Below the pieces are notes generated by a model. The model ran no database searches. It saw only the letters and a program-made list of their open reading frames with translations, and was not told where the DNA came from. Positions 40,107 through 48,942 of a stretch of 64,000 nucleotides of DNA are shown here, in pieces. Every line of letters begins with the position of its first letter. Positions within the stretch are counted from its first letter, which is position 1. The translations under genes and the position numbers were made by a program. This DNA comes from Paenibacillus arenilitoris (GTDB taxonomy: Bacteria > Bacillota > Bacilli > Paenibacillales > Paenibacillaceae), in NCBI RefSeq assembly GCF_014705655.1, contig NZ_JACXIY010000014.1, forward strand, positions 230,042 to 294,041, in the 5' to 3' direction.

Positions 40107-41021
40107 CTACCTGTGCTGCTCGTAAACGCCTCGCTTGCTCAGCGCCGCGATCGCGGCCAGCTCCCGGGCCGTCAGCGGCCTGGCCCGCCCGGCTTCCGCA
40201 TTGACGAGCAGCTGCTCGCGCGAGCTGGCGCCGGGAATGACCGTCGCGACGACCGGGCTCGCGAGCGCGTAACGCATCGCAAGATGGGCCAAGTCCGCGT
40301 AACGCCCTTCCCGGCTAATCCGCAGCAGCTCATCCCGCAGCGAAACCGCCTCCGAGCCGAGGTAATCCAAGCAGCCGTCCGCGGCCTTCGCTTCTCCCGC
40401 GTCCGTCAATATCCCTTTCGCCACCGGTCCGCGCGCGATCAGGCCGATTCCGTATTCCGAAAGAAGGGGCAGCACCGACTCCTCCGGCCTGCGGTCCATC
40501 ACGCTGTACTGGCTCATGACGCTCACGATATTCGAGCGCCGCGCGTATTCGCGAATGACGTTCGGACGGATCGAGGAGATGCCGTAATGACGGATGACCC
40601 CTTCCCGCTTCAGTTCCTCGAACGCTTCGATCGTCTCGTCAATCGGATCTTCCAGCGTTCCTCCATGAAGCTGGTACAGGTCGATGTAATCCGTCCTCAG
40701 CCTTCTCAAGCTTTCCTTCGCCGCCGCCTTGATATAAGCCTTCGACGGATCCCATGTCCAGCCCGGCTTGCCCGGCTCCCGCCGATTGCCGACCTTGGTC
40801 GCCAGAATGACGCCGGAACGCCTCCCCCGCAGCGCTTCCCCGACGATCTCCTCGTTCCGTCCCTCATCGTACAGATCCGCCGTATCGAGAAACCGAATGC
40901 CGCGTTCGAGCGCCTCATGGATGAGCGCGACTCCGCTTGCCATATCGGTTCCAAGCGACATGCAGCCAAGGCCGATCTCGGTGACCTCGAGCTCCGACTT
41001 GCCCAGCCTGTTCTTCTTCAT
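40107..41021 (-). CDS. Aldo/keto reductase
   Basis: 304 residues, an NADPH-dependent TIM-barrel reductase. The catalytic tetrad is visible: Asp in FLDTADLYDEGRNEEIVGEAL (with Tyr of DLYD), Lys in VILATKVGN, His in YIDLYQLHGG. The coenzyme-binding end has ATVIPGASSREQL. It reduces aldehydes or ketones of unknown identity. It starts 4 bp after the stop of the VOC gene, so both are likely co-transcribed. Confidence 0.93.
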   Translation of the reverse strand: MKKNRLGKSELEVTEIGLGCMSLGTDMASGVALIHEALERGIRFLDTADLYDEGRNEEIVGEALRGRRSGVILATKVGNRREPGKPGWTWDPSKAYIKAAAKESLRRLRTDYIDLYQLHGGTLEDPIDETIEAFEELKREGVIRHYGISSIRPNVIREYARRSNIVSVMSQYSVMDRRPEESVLPLLSEYGIGLIARGPVAKGILTDAGEAKAADGCLDYLGSEAVSLRDELLRISREGRYADLAHLAMRYALASPVVATVIPGASSREQLLVNAEAGRARPLTARELAAIAALSKRGVYEQHR

Positions 41022-41024
41022 CGC

Positions 41025-41426
41025 TTACGCCTCCCGTCCTTCCGGCCGCATGGCGGCGTTAAGCTCGATGATGTTGCGGTCGGGGTCCAGCATAAAAATT
41101 TGAGCGAAGCCGGTCATGCTGTTCGGATTCGCCCGATACTCGATGCCATGCCGCTCCAGCCAATCGATCGCGTCCCCGTAATCGCTTACGCTAACGGCGA
41201 AATGGCCGTCCCTCGAATCGATCCCGCCGGCGCGCTTCGTCTCGCCGTCGTGAACGATAATATGCAGCTGCTGGCCGCTCCCGCCGACCGCGTACCAAGC
41301 GCCCGGAAAGCCGAACGGCGGCCTCTCGATTTCGCGCAGGCCGAGAACGCGTTCGTAGAACGACTTCGACCTCTCCAGGTCGCTGACGATTATGCTGACG
41401 TGATGCAAGCCTTCGTTCCGGATCAT
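41025..41426 (-). CDS. VOC-family protein (glyoxalase-like)
   Basis: About 133 residues: LHHVSIIVSDLERSKSFYERVLGLREIERPPFGFPGAWY and a C-terminal IFMLDPDRNIIELNAA show the full VOC metal site pattern (first-half His, second-half Glu), typical of glyoxalase/fosfomycin-type enzymes. The start is uncertain: an ATG at 41438 directly abuts GGAGG, the next ATG at 41426 is 12 nt away. Paired with the aldo/keto reductase. Confidence 0.88.
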   Translation of the reverse strand: MIRNEGLHHVSIIVSDLERSKSFYERVLGLREIERPPFGFPGAWYAVGGSGQQLHIIVHDGETKRAGGIDSRDGHFAVSVSDYGDAIDWLERHGIEYRANPNSMTGFAQIFMLDPDRNIIELNAAMRPEGREA

Positions 41427-41558
41427 CTTTTCTACCATCCTCCTGCTTGTCTATTGGTTTAATCGGCGACATGCCCGTATGTCCGCAATCTCCCGCATAA
41501 TACCAAGCTTCTTGGGCATACCAACATGTAAATCATGCAAACGAAAGGAACTGCTGGA

Positions 41559-42572
41559 ATGAAACCTAACAATCACATCCGATTGACCTCGTCCGAAATC
41601 GGCACGCTTTGGGCGACTTATATGAGCGATACGATGGCCAAGTGCCTATTGAGCCACTTTCAGCGCAACGTGGACGATTCGGAAATCGCGGCCATCGTCG
41701 AATTGGCGATGACGATTACCGAGAAGCACCTTGAGGTGCTGAAGAAGCTTTTCGAAGACGAAAGCTTTCCGATCCCGACCGGTTTCACGGACGAAGACGT
41801 TCAGCCGGACGCGAAGCGGCTTTATTCGGACACCTTTTATTTGTATTACATCAAAAATATGAGCAGAGTCGGCCTGGCTACGCACGCCATGTCCTACACG
41901 ATGTCTTCGCGGGCGGACATTCGCGCGATTTTCCGCGAAAATTTAAATCAGACCGAGGTGCTCGACCAGCAGGTGACCGAGGTGCTGCAGTCAAAGGGCC
42001 TTTATATCCGCCCTCCCTATATCGAAAAGCCCGAAAGCGCCGATTTCGTCGACAGCAGGAGCTTCCTGTCGGGCGGATTTTTCGGTTTTGGGGACAAACG
42101 TCCGCTAACCGCCATCGAAATCGCCCATTTATTCGCCAACGCGCAGACGAACGGGCTCGGCAACACGCTGCTTCTCGGCTTTAGTCAGGTTGCCCGTTCG
42201 GAAGCGATACGCAAATATTTAAAGCGCGGTCTGGAGATTTCGACCAAACATATTAAAATTTTTACCGATCTGCTTAGAAACGAAAACCTGCCCGTGCCGA
42301 TGACCTGGGATTCGGATGTGATGAACTCGACGGAGGCGCCGTTCTCCGATAAGCTCATGCTGTTCCATGTCTCGCTGCTCGTCGCCGCGGGAACGGGCAA
42401 TTACGGCCTCGCGGCCGCGGCGAGCCCCCGCAAGGACGTTGCGGCGAACTATGTAAGGCTTGCGGCGGAAATCGGCACCTACGCGGAAGACGGCGCCAAT
42501 CTGATGATCGACAACGGCTGGCTGGAGGAGCCTCCGCAGGCGGCCAACCGCAAAGAATTGACCAAGGCTTGA
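41559..42572 (+). CDS. DUF3231 protein with two tandem domains
   Basis: 337 residues made of two related all-helical halves. Both begin with a pattern like LTSSEIGTLWATYMSDTMAKCLLSHF (residues 9-35) and LTAIEIAHLFANAQTNGLGNTLLLGF (about 195-220), each followed by a histidine-containing helix (ITEKHLEVLKKLF, ISTKHIKIFTDLL) and a FPIPTGF/LPVPMTW turn. This is the DUF3231 arrangement, ferritin-like and common in Bacillales, often expressed in sporulation. Starts at the ATG of MKPNNHIRL. Its stop is 4 bp from the converging DUF2203 gene. Function unknown. Confidence 0.9.
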   Translation: MKPNNHIRLTSSEIGTLWATYMSDTMAKCLLSHFQRNVDDSEIAAIVELAMTITEKHLEVLKKLFEDESFPIPTGFTDEDVQPDAKRLYSDTFYLYYIKNMSRVGLATHAMSYTMSSRADIRAIFRENLNQTEVLDQQVTEVLQSKGLYIRPPYIEKPESADFVDSRSFLSGGFFGFGDKRPLTAIEIAHLFANAQTNGLGNTLLLGFSQVARSEAIRKYLKRGLEISTKHIKIFTDLLRNENLPVPMTWDSDVMNSTEAPFSDKLMLFHVSLLVAAGTGNYGLAAAASPRKDVAANYVRLAAEIGTYAEDGANLMIDNGWLEEPPQAANRKELTKA

Positions 42573-42576
42573 CGGT

Positions 42577-42984
42577 TTAAGGGAACGGCTTCCGCCCCGC
42601 AAATCCGTCGTGCCAGCCGTGATAATGGGAGGCGCTCTCCTCGCCTTCCTTCCAGCAGATCAGAATCTCCTCGCCGTCCAGCACGGCCGGAAAATCGATC
42701 AAGCCGGGGTTGATCATCTTCAGCAGGACGCCCTTGCGCGTGAAATTTTCGATGAGCAGATCGGTCTCGATTTTCATGAAATCAAGCTTGCTCTCCAGCT
42801 CGAAGAACGGGTCGAGGCTGCCGCTTGGCAGGCCGGACGTTTGCCGGAAGCTTTCCTTCGCCTGCTGGTATTCGATATAGAGCCGCTCGAATTGGTCCGT
42901 CGCCTCCTGAAGCTTGCGGAGGTCCTCTTTGAGCTGCGGCAGCAGCGCGTTCGCTTCGCTTAACGTAAATAATTTATGCTCCAA
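42577..42984 (-). CDS. DUF2203-family protein
   Basis: About 135 residues. Opens LEHKLFTLSEANALLPQLKEDLRKLQ, a helical segment with coiled-coil character, and ends with DFPAVLDGEEILICWKEGEESASHYHGWHDGFAGRKPF, the hallmark of the family, with clustered His. The TTG is chosen because AGGAGG lies 10 nt upstream; longer frames lack a site. No known reaction. Converges on the DUF3231 gene. Confidence 0.87.
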   Translation of the reverse strand: MEHKLFTLSEANALLPQLKEDLRKLQEATDQFERLYIEYQQAKESFRQTSGLPSGSLDPFFELESKLDFMKIETDLLIENFTRKGVLLKMINPGLIDFPAVLDGEEILICWKEGEESASHYHGWHDGFAGRKPFP

Positions 42985-43207
42985 GATGCCCTTACCTCCT
43001 AATCGTCGTCTTACGAGATCGTATCGTGCATAACCGGCTTTCCGAACTTGTTGTCGTTGTTCCATCCCTCTTATTATACTAGCCCGCGCCGTTCAACTCA
43101 CCCTCCGTATTGTTAAATTATAACCGTTTCTTCCCTTGCCTGCGTTAAGATGACGTCCTATGATGGAGAGATCAATCGCGGAACCGATAAACTAAGGAGG
43201 GTTGCCT

Positions 43208-43720
43208 ATGATCACGGGCCTGCTCATCAGGCAAATGGAAGCCGGGGACGTCCCGGATATTCACGAAAGCCTCGACCGGAACGGGATTCCCAAGCCCATG
43301 GCTTACATTGCAAGATGCTGGGAGGAGAACAAAACGGGCAAGCGCGTTACGCTTGCCGCGTTCGTGAACGGTGGATTCGCGGGCTGGCTGCATCTGCTCG
43401 CCAAGTCGTATTATCCGGATTTCGCGGAAAAGGGAATACCCGAAATCAACAACTTCGACGTCATCCCGCCCATGCGCCGGCGGGGAATCGGCAGCGCGCT
43501 GATGGACGCTGCCGAGAAGATCGCGTTCGAGACGTACGGCATCGTCGGCATCGGCGTCGGCTTGTACGCCAGCTACGGCAGCGCGCAGCGGATCTACGCC
43601 AGGAGAGGCTACATTCCGGACGGCCGCGGAATAACGTACAACAACGAGGTGGTTGAACCGGGGAGCACCGTTCGGGTGGATGACGAGCTGGTGCTGTACA
43701 TGACGAAGAATCCCGGGTAG
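43208..43720 (+). CDS. GNAT-family N-acetyltransferase
   Basis: 170 residues with the GNAT fold: LLIRQMEAGDVPDIHESL at the N-terminus, the acetyl-CoA binding signature VIPPMRRRGIGSALMDAAEKIAF (R/QxxGxG/A), and YASYGSAQRIYARRGYIPDGRG near the end. It transfers acetyl from acetyl-CoA to an amine on an unknown substrate. The ATG lies 7 nt from AAGGAGG; an upstream TTG is rejected. Stands alone between two small genes. Confidence 0.9.
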   Translation: MITGLLIRQMEAGDVPDIHESLDRNGIPKPMAYIARCWEENKTGKRVTLAAFVNGGFAGWLHLLAKSYYPDFAEKGIPEINNFDVIPPMRRRGIGSALMDAAEKIAFETYGIVGIGVGLYASYGSAQRIYARRGYIPDGRGITYNNEVVEPGSTVRVDDELVLYMTKNPG

Positions 43721-43795
43721 CGGATGCATAATTTTCCTCCGACGCGCGCAAGTTAGAGGGGTGCCCGCGGGCAACGACGAATGCGGAGGATGAAC

Positions 43796-43978
43796 ATGAC
43801 GACAAGCAGACAGCATCAGGAAGCGCACGGCATCGGCCAAATCGAGAAGCAGCTGGAGCAGCAGATCGAAGCCGCGGAGGAAATCCAGGGCGCAAGCCAG
43901 GTTGATCGGGAAATTAACGCCGCAGCGAATGAGCATAGCTCGGAATTGGACGAAATCATCGTAAAGCAAGAAAAATAG
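43796..43978 (+). CDS. Small hydrophilic protein (60 aa), unknown
   Basis: 60 residues, rich in Gln, Glu and Ala (IEKQLEQQIEAAEEIQGASQ), probably one long amphipathic helix, no cysteine and no membrane part. The start ATG is 6 nt after GGAGG, and an intrinsic terminator overlaps its end, both supporting a real gene. It resembles small spore or stress proteins only in composition. No function assigned. Confidence 0.65.
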   Translation: MTTSRQHQEAHGIGQIEKQLEQQIEAAEEIQGASQVDREINAAANEHSSELDEIIVKQEK

Positions 43979-44004
43979 CGCCCGACCGGGTGCTATTTCT
44001 CTTG
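43973..44004 (+). terminator. Intrinsic terminator of the small 60-aa gene
   Basis: AAATAGCGCCCG-ACC-GGGTGCTATTT hairpin followed by CTCTTGTT; its left arm contains the stop codon. Confidence 0.75.
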
Positions 44005-44179
44005 TTCTATGGAGTGATAAGAACGGGTCAGTCAACCCGGTCCATATCTTCATTCCTCCAATCGAATGTTTGCACGATGCTGTGCTTCGTCCTTACATCC
44101 CCTAGTCTAAAATGCCGAAAGGAATTCCGTAAGTACGCACTTTAACGTGCATCAGTTTCTTGGAGGATAACGTTACGAA

Positions 44180-44953
44180 TTATTCGGAGCAGACCATGAC
44201 GACGTTGCCGTCCGGATCCTTCACCGTAAAGAAGGCCATATCGCCATGCCGTTCGATGTCGGTGAATATCTCTACCCCGTTTCTTTGCAGATAGGCTCTC
44301 GCTCCTTCCACGTCCCTCGCTGCAAACATAAACAACGTCTTATACGAATCGCCCTGCCGGTACCGGTTATCGTCGAGCAGCACGCCGCTGCCGCTCTTCA
44401 TCGGCAAGACGTAGACGGATTCATTCGCTTCGACCTCCCGGTAAAGCAGCCCCAGCACCTCGCTGTGAAATTTAATAGCGCGATTCATATCCGTGACGTT
44501 AAGGAAGACGGATGCGATTTTATTCATGATCGGGCTTGGCGCATGCGCAAGCGGCTGCACGACGGGCGAATCGTAATCCGATTCCGTCACCATGAGCGCG
44601 TTGCCGTCGGGATCGGCGAATCGGAAATAAGCTAGCCCCGGGTGCGGGCGCTCGATCGGGGACGGCAGCTCGGCGCCCAATTGCGAGAGGAAGCGGTAAG
44701 CTTCTTCGATATCGTCCGTCTTGTAGCTGTACAGCGCTTGCTTCGCATCCGAGGCGTTGTTCCGGTTGTCATCCAGAATCAGACCGGTTCCCCCTTCGAG
44801 CGCCAGCCAGTAGACGGGCCCGCCGTTCAACCGCTCTTCCAGCAAAGGCAGTCCCATGACCATGCCGTACCACTCCGCCGACCGTCTCACATCCGTTACG
44901 TGAACAAATACGCTTCCCACCGCTTGCTGAATCGGGCTTTGAATCGCTTCCAC
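44180..44953 (-). CDS. Two-domain VOC-family protein
   Basis: About 257 residues, two complete VOC modules. First: GSVFVHVTDVRRSAEWYGMVMGLPLL and FRFADPDGNALMVTE. Second: ASVFLNVTDMNRAIKFHSEVLGLLY and FFTVKDPDGNVVMVC. Each has its own LDDNR motif (LILDDNRNNAS, VLLDDNRYRQG), which shows a recent internal duplication. The GTG start is set by GGGAGAG upstream; other ATGs nearby are out of frame. Lies next to an APH-like gene on the same strand. Ligand unknown. Confidence 0.88.
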   Translation of the reverse strand: MEAIQSPIQQAVGSVFVHVTDVRRSAEWYGMVMGLPLLEERLNGGPVYWLALEGGTGLILDDNRNNASDAKQALYSYKTDDIEEAYRFLSQLGAELPSPIERPHPGLAYFRFADPDGNALMVTESDYDSPVVQPLAHAPSPIMNKIASVFLNVTDMNRAIKFHSEVLGLLYREVEANESVYVLPMKSGSGVLLDDNRYRQGDSYKTLFMFAARDVEGARAYLQRNGVEIFTDIERHGDMAFFTVKDPDGNVVMVCSE

Positions 44954-45044
44954 ATCGATCTCTCCCTCAAAGGAAAATGGCACAACGCCTATTTTACCGC
45001 ACACATGTTCGCATGTAAATGTTTTCCACGAATTGAAGGGAGCG

Positions 45045-46025
45045 TCAAAACAAATGAAAAATAGGTTCCCCGTTCAGAAACGGCCTGCAGCGCTCCGCGC
45101 ATAGCTTCGGCATCCGTTCGCGGATCCACGGATGAATCTTCTCGTTCTCCATTTGAAAGGCATAATAACCGAGCACCGCCATCAGCATGAAGCCGCCCAG
45201 TACCGACTCCGCCCGATTCGGCGCCTTCCCTTCCCCAAAGTAACCGGCCACGACGTCCCGGCGCCGGTCCGCGGGCGCGTTAAGCGCCGCCATTGCCAAA
45301 TCGTGCATGTAATAGCCGTACCCGAACAGGCCGTAATCGATAAAAGCAAGCTCCCCCGCCGGAGTAACAAGGATATTGCTGCTATTGAGATCGGCGTGAA
45401 TGATGCCCCAATTTCCCGGTCCGTTCAGCGTTTCCGCAAGCTGGCCGTTCATAAACCGCATGCTGCTTTCCACGATGCCAAGCTCCTCGCGGCCGAACAG
45501 CCCTTTATCGACTCCCCGCGAAATTTGAGTCAGCATCAAACCGATTCGCGCTTCTCCATATTCCGGACGATCCTCCGGACGCACGCCGGCGCAGCCGCGC
45601 GTGAACGCGTGAAGCTTAGCCGTAAGCGAGCCTAACTCGCGCGAGAGACGCTCGTCCGCCAGATCTTCCTTCTTCAGTTCTCTCCCCTCGATCCATTTTA
45701 GAAGCGAGCAGAGGCTTGCGCGTCCGCCTTCCTCCGTCTCCGTTATCAAGGAACCCGATAGGCTGGAAACCGGCGTCTGCACGGCAAGCTCCGTATTCCG
45801 CGCCAGCTCCGCAAGCAGCCGAAGCTCGGACCGCAAGCCCGCGCGCGTATGCTGCGCCCCGGCCAAATTGGCCGTCGCCGGCCGATGGATGCGAAGCAGG
45901 TAATCCGCGCCCGAGGCCGGATCCGATACTTTATAGGTCATATTTTCGCTATGCTTCAGCTCTGCGATCGCCGGCCGCTCGATGCCGTACTGCTTCAGAA
46001 GCGCTGCCGCTTGTTCATGTCTCAT
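45045..46025 (-). CDS. Aminoglycoside phosphotransferase (APH)/choline kinase-fold protein
   Basis: 326 residues with a kinase-like fold: substrate-side NMTYKVSDPASGADYLLRIHR with the ATP-binding Lys/Arg region, Brenner motif IIHADLNSSNILV near residue 195 (catalytic Asp) and FIDYGLFGYGYYMHDLA (metal-binding Asp). Members phosphorylate aminoglycosides, homoserine, choline, sugars and others. Clinical-type resistance cannot be inferred; the family is mostly metabolic. The ATG follows GGGGCGGAG. Partly overlaps nothing real on the opposite strand. Confidence 0.87.
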   Translation of the reverse strand: MRHEQAAALLKQYGIERPAIAELKHSENMTYKVSDPASGADYLLRIHRPATANLAGAQHTRAGLRSELRLLAELARNTELAVQTPVSSLSGSLITETEEGGRASLCSLLKWIEGRELKKEDLADERLSRELGSLTAKLHAFTRGCAGVRPEDRPEYGEARIGLMLTQISRGVDKGLFGREELGIVESSMRFMNGQLAETLNGPGNWGIIHADLNSSNILVTPAGELAFIDYGLFGYGYYMHDLAMAALNAPADRRRDVVAGYFGEGKAPNRAESVLGGFMLMAVLGYYAFQMENEKIHPWIRERMPKLCAERCRPFLNGEPIFHLF

Positions 46026-46143
46026 GACGAACTCCGCCCCCCATTTTGTCCGGTTTGAGCCTTGCGAATCGTTTGTCTATTCGAAGGAAATTGTGGATAA
46101 TACTAGAATACCAGTCTACCAAATTTCGCCTGGGAGTGAACCT

Positions 46144-46812
46144 ATGAAAACGACGTTGACTTATCCGGAATTCGTCCAGCTTGTCGAGCGTTATAAAATT
46201 TTGCCGTTCTCCGAGCTGATTCCGGATCACCCTTCGCTCACGGCCGCCGCGGCGGGCAATGCCTGGCATGACGGCTCCGGGAGCGACCCTTGGCCGTGGC
46301 GGGTCCGGATCGTGCAGGACGGGCATGCGGCTTACGGAAAGTTTATCGGCACGAAGGCTTCCTTCGTTCGCGTCGATCTGTTCCCTCAAGTTCGGGTGCT
46401 GCTGTCGCAAGGAAAAAGCGCGGAGGAACGGTATGAAGGCGGCAACATGTCGCAGCACGCCTACCTCCTCTACGGCATCGTGAAGGAAGCCGGCAGCATC
46501 GATTCGCGCCAGCTGCGCAAGGCATCCGGCCTGACCGCCAAGGAGCAGAAGAAGGATTACGAGCGGGCGCTTGTCGAGCTGCAAAATTTCGGCGACATCG
46601 TCATCGCCGGAGCGCAGGAAAGCGACTTCGAAGGCGGCTGGAGCAGCATGTCCTTCGAGAGCGCGGACCATTGGCTGGGCGAGACGCTGGGCCGGAAGGA
46701 GGCGCGGACCGGCGACCTCGCCGCGGCGAAAACCTTGGTGAAGGAGGAGCTTGAAGGCGTCTGCACGGACAAAGCGATGAGTTATTTAATCAAAAAGCTG
46801 CGGCTGAAGTAG
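46144..46812 (+). CDS. AlkZ-related winged-helix protein
   Basis: 222 residues: WHDGSGSDPWPWRVRIVQDGHAAYGKFIGTKASFVRVDLFP in the first half, then a winged-helix-like segment AYLLYGIVKEAGSIDSRQLRKASGLTAKEQKKDYERALVELQNFGDIVIAG. This layout is shared with short proteins related to the AlkZ DNA glycosylase family; whether it acts on DNA is unclear. Starts at ATG after GGGAGTG. Diverges from the APH-like gene. A perfect 9-bp hairpin overlaps its stop. Confidence 0.7.
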   Translation: MKTTLTYPEFVQLVERYKILPFSELIPDHPSLTAAAAGNAWHDGSGSDPWPWRVRIVQDGHAAYGKFIGTKASFVRVDLFPQVRVLLSQGKSAEERYEGGNMSQHAYLLYGIVKEAGSIDSRQLRKASGLTAKEQKKDYERALVELQNFGDIVIAGAQESDFEGGWSSMSFESADHWLGETLGRKEARTGDLAAAKTLVKEELEGVCTDKAMSYLIKKLRLK

Positions 46813-46819
46813 CCGCAGC
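46797..46819 (+). terminator. Hairpin over the stop of the AlkZ-related gene
   Basis: GCTGCGGCT-GAAGT-AGCCGCAGC perfect 9-bp stem with the TAG stop in it. No T-run follows, so it may be a transcript-stabilising hairpin or a weak terminator. Confidence 0.4.
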
Positions 46820-46912
46820 TTGTCGATCGGGGGAGCGTTTGAGAATGACGGCGACGCGGCGACAGACGCTCCCTTGGCGCATTTTATCCGATGATATCGC
46901 CTTCTCTGTTCC

Positions 46913-47719
46913 TTAGCGCCCCCGGTTCGCCTCCATCCACGCGACCGCAAAATCGACCAGCGGCTTAACCGGCATCAGCCGGGCGTCCGCGTTCGCGACC
47001 TTTCCTCCGACCACATGGTTCGTCTCGCGCTCGAACGCTTCGCCGATCCGCTCGAAGTCGTCCGAATCCGGCTCGATATCGTCGAACCTCGCCCATTTCC
47101 TTACGCCGCCTTCGAATACCGGCGCCGTGTTCGTCATGAGCGATTTCCCGGCAAAATCCGCCCGGTATTCCGCCAAATGGATCGACGTGTTGTTGCCGTG
47201 GCCCACGCCGAGCAGCAGCACCCGGCCGTCTTCCTCGTAGAGCCTGGCCAGCGGCGAGCCTTCGCCCAGACTGTACGACAGGCCGTGCCCATTCGTAATC
47301 TTCTCTTTCTTATGCCCCCACGCGGCAAAAGAAACCTGGGGATGGCCGCTTCTAACGACGCCGTTCTGCTTCCGGAAGCATTCCGGGATCAGCCCCATCA
47401 TCCTCGTCGGCGTAAGATCCGCTTCGTAGGCCGGCATCGTCTCCCGAATGGCCGGCCACCACGATTCCTTGACCGGAGGGAAGCGCCATCCGGCCGGATC
47501 GGACAGATCGCCGGTATGGGTCGGCATGACAAGCGTGCCCTTCTCGCCGAGGCATTGCTCGAGCGCCAATATGACCGCCGCCGCCCCGCCGACAACCCAC
47601 CCTCCGAGCGCCTTCATCGACGAGTGAGCGATGACTGTCATGCCCGGCGCGACGCCGAGCGCTTTGAGGTCCGCCTTTAACGTTTCGACGGTAAACATAT
47701 CGCCTTGCAATTCTTCCAT
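46913..47719 (-). CDS. AAC(3)-family N-acetyltransferase
   Basis: 268 residues of the antibiotic N-acetyltransferase (AAC(3)/YokD) family: MTVIAHSSMKALGGWVVGGAAAVILALEQCLGEKGTLVMPTHTGD near residue 28, GMLPECFRKQ-like GLIPECFRKQNGVVRSGHP, and the catalytic VGHGNNTSIHLAEYRA. It transfers acetyl from acetyl-CoA to an amine, classically position 3 of aminoglycosides; chromosomal homologues have other targets. ATG with GAGGTGG at 6 nt. A separate gene between the AlkZ-related and beta-lactamase-like genes. Confidence 0.92.
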   Translation of the reverse strand: MEELQGDMFTVETLKADLKALGVAPGMTVIAHSSMKALGGWVVGGAAAVILALEQCLGEKGTLVMPTHTGDLSDPAGWRFPPVKESWWPAIRETMPAYEADLTPTRMMGLIPECFRKQNGVVRSGHPQVSFAAWGHKKEKITNGHGLSYSLGEGSPLARLYEEDGRVLLLGVGHGNNTSIHLAEYRADFAGKSLMTNTAPVFEGGVRKWARFDDIEPDSDDFERIGEAFERETNHVVGGKVANADARLMPVKPLVDFAVAWMEANRGR

Positions 47720-47772
47720 GGTAAGCCACCTCTCTTGATCCCAATCGTCCGAACATTGTAGAGCATAACCGC

Positions 47773-48795
47773 TCAGCTTCCGCTGTAGACCGCTTCGTCT
47801 ATCTTTCTCGCGACGGTACCTGCGACGTTCTCGCTATTAGCCAGCAGATGGATGCGCAGGCTTGATTTCGGGTAAACCGAGGAGCGCATCGAAACGCCCG
47901 GATCGCTCCCCGTCACATAGTACTTGAATATCTCGTTATCGATGACCGATAGCCATACGCCATAGCCGTAACGGACGTTTTCGTTGTAACGGGCATGAGG
48001 CGTCAGCATTGTTTTCGTCATCGATTCGGATAACAATCGGTTGCCCAGCAGCGCCTGCCAGAACTTGTCCATATCGTACACCGTCGTGAACGCGCCGCCG
48101 TCCGGACCGCCGATGACCGGCACCGCGTAAATGTTCGTTCGCGCGCCCGATTCGCCGTCGATATAGCCGAACGCCGTCCGCTCGGGCAGATCGTCCATCC
48201 GGAAGTAGCCGGAATCGGTCATGCCGCACGGGCGGAAAATCCGCTCCTCGACGTATGCCTGAAACGTCATTCCCGTCAGCCGCTCCACGATCAATCCCAG
48301 CACGATAAAGCCGGCATTGCTGTAGGAAAACCGCTCGCCCGGCGCGAACTTCATCTCCTTGTCCCGGAACATCGGGAGAAAGCTGGCGGGCGAGGTCATC
48401 GCGTACGCCGGCACGGCCTTCCACAGATCCGCGTAATCGGTCATCGTTTCCTCGTCGAAATAGTCGGGGATGCCCGAACAGTGCGTCAGCAGATGATGAA
48501 CCGTTATGCCCCGGTCGAACCTTGGAAACGACATGTCCGGCAGATCGCTAAGCAGCGCGTCGAACGACAGCCGCCCTTCCTCGACGAGCTGGCAAATCGC
48601 CGCCGCGGTAAAAATTTTGCACCCCGACGCCATGCCGAACCGCGTATCGATCCGATTGACGATCCTCTCGCTCCGGTTGGCGTACCCGAAGCCGCCCTCG
48701 AACAACTTGCCTTCGCCGTCCCCCGCGTATGCCGCGCCGGAGAACGGAATGCCCGATTCCCGGCCGCATGCGTCTATGATTTGTTCCATTTGCAT
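47773..48795 (-). CDS. Serine hydrolase, beta-lactamase class C/PBP-like
   Basis: 340 residues. Active-site SxxK is SGCK at 57-60, the second motif YSNAG (YxN) lies near residue 157, and HTG-like third motif is probably VTGSDPG near 300. No signal peptide, so it is likely a cytosolic esterase or D-amino-peptide hydrolase rather than a secreted beta-lactamase. Other features: HHLLTHCSGIPDY and GLIVERLTGMTFQAYVEERIF, usual in this family. Start is the ATG of MQMEQII. It is followed upstream by a block of palindromic repeats. Confidence 0.88.
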   Translation of the reverse strand: MQMEQIIDACGRESGIPFSGAAYAGDGEGKLFEGGFGYANRSERIVNRIDTRFGMASGCKIFTAAAICQLVEEGRLSFDALLSDLPDMSFPRFDRGITVHHLLTHCSGIPDYFDEETMTDYADLWKAVPAYAMTSPASFLPMFRDKEMKFAPGERFSYSNAGFIVLGLIVERLTGMTFQAYVEERIFRPCGMTDSGYFRMDDLPERTAFGYIDGESGARTNIYAVPVIGGPDGGAFTTVYDMDKFWQALLGNRLLSESMTKTMLTPHARYNENVRYGYGVWLSVIDNEIFKYYVTGSDPGVSMRSSVYPKSSLRIHLLANSENVAGTVARKIDEAVYSGS

Positions 48796-48942
48796 CGAAC
48801 CTGCACACCCTTTACGCTATCCTTGTTATCCTATAGCTCAATCATACTCCAACCCTTCGCGCCTCGATAATGAACGTTCGATTATAGCTGAAAATTACCA
48901 ATAAGCGCGTATCCGCACTTATTCGTCGGACTCGCAAAATTA

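Noticed and set aside
47773..48795. Classification as a secreted class C beta-lactamase
   Set aside because: There is no signal peptide and the family contains many esterases and peptidases; only the fold is supported.
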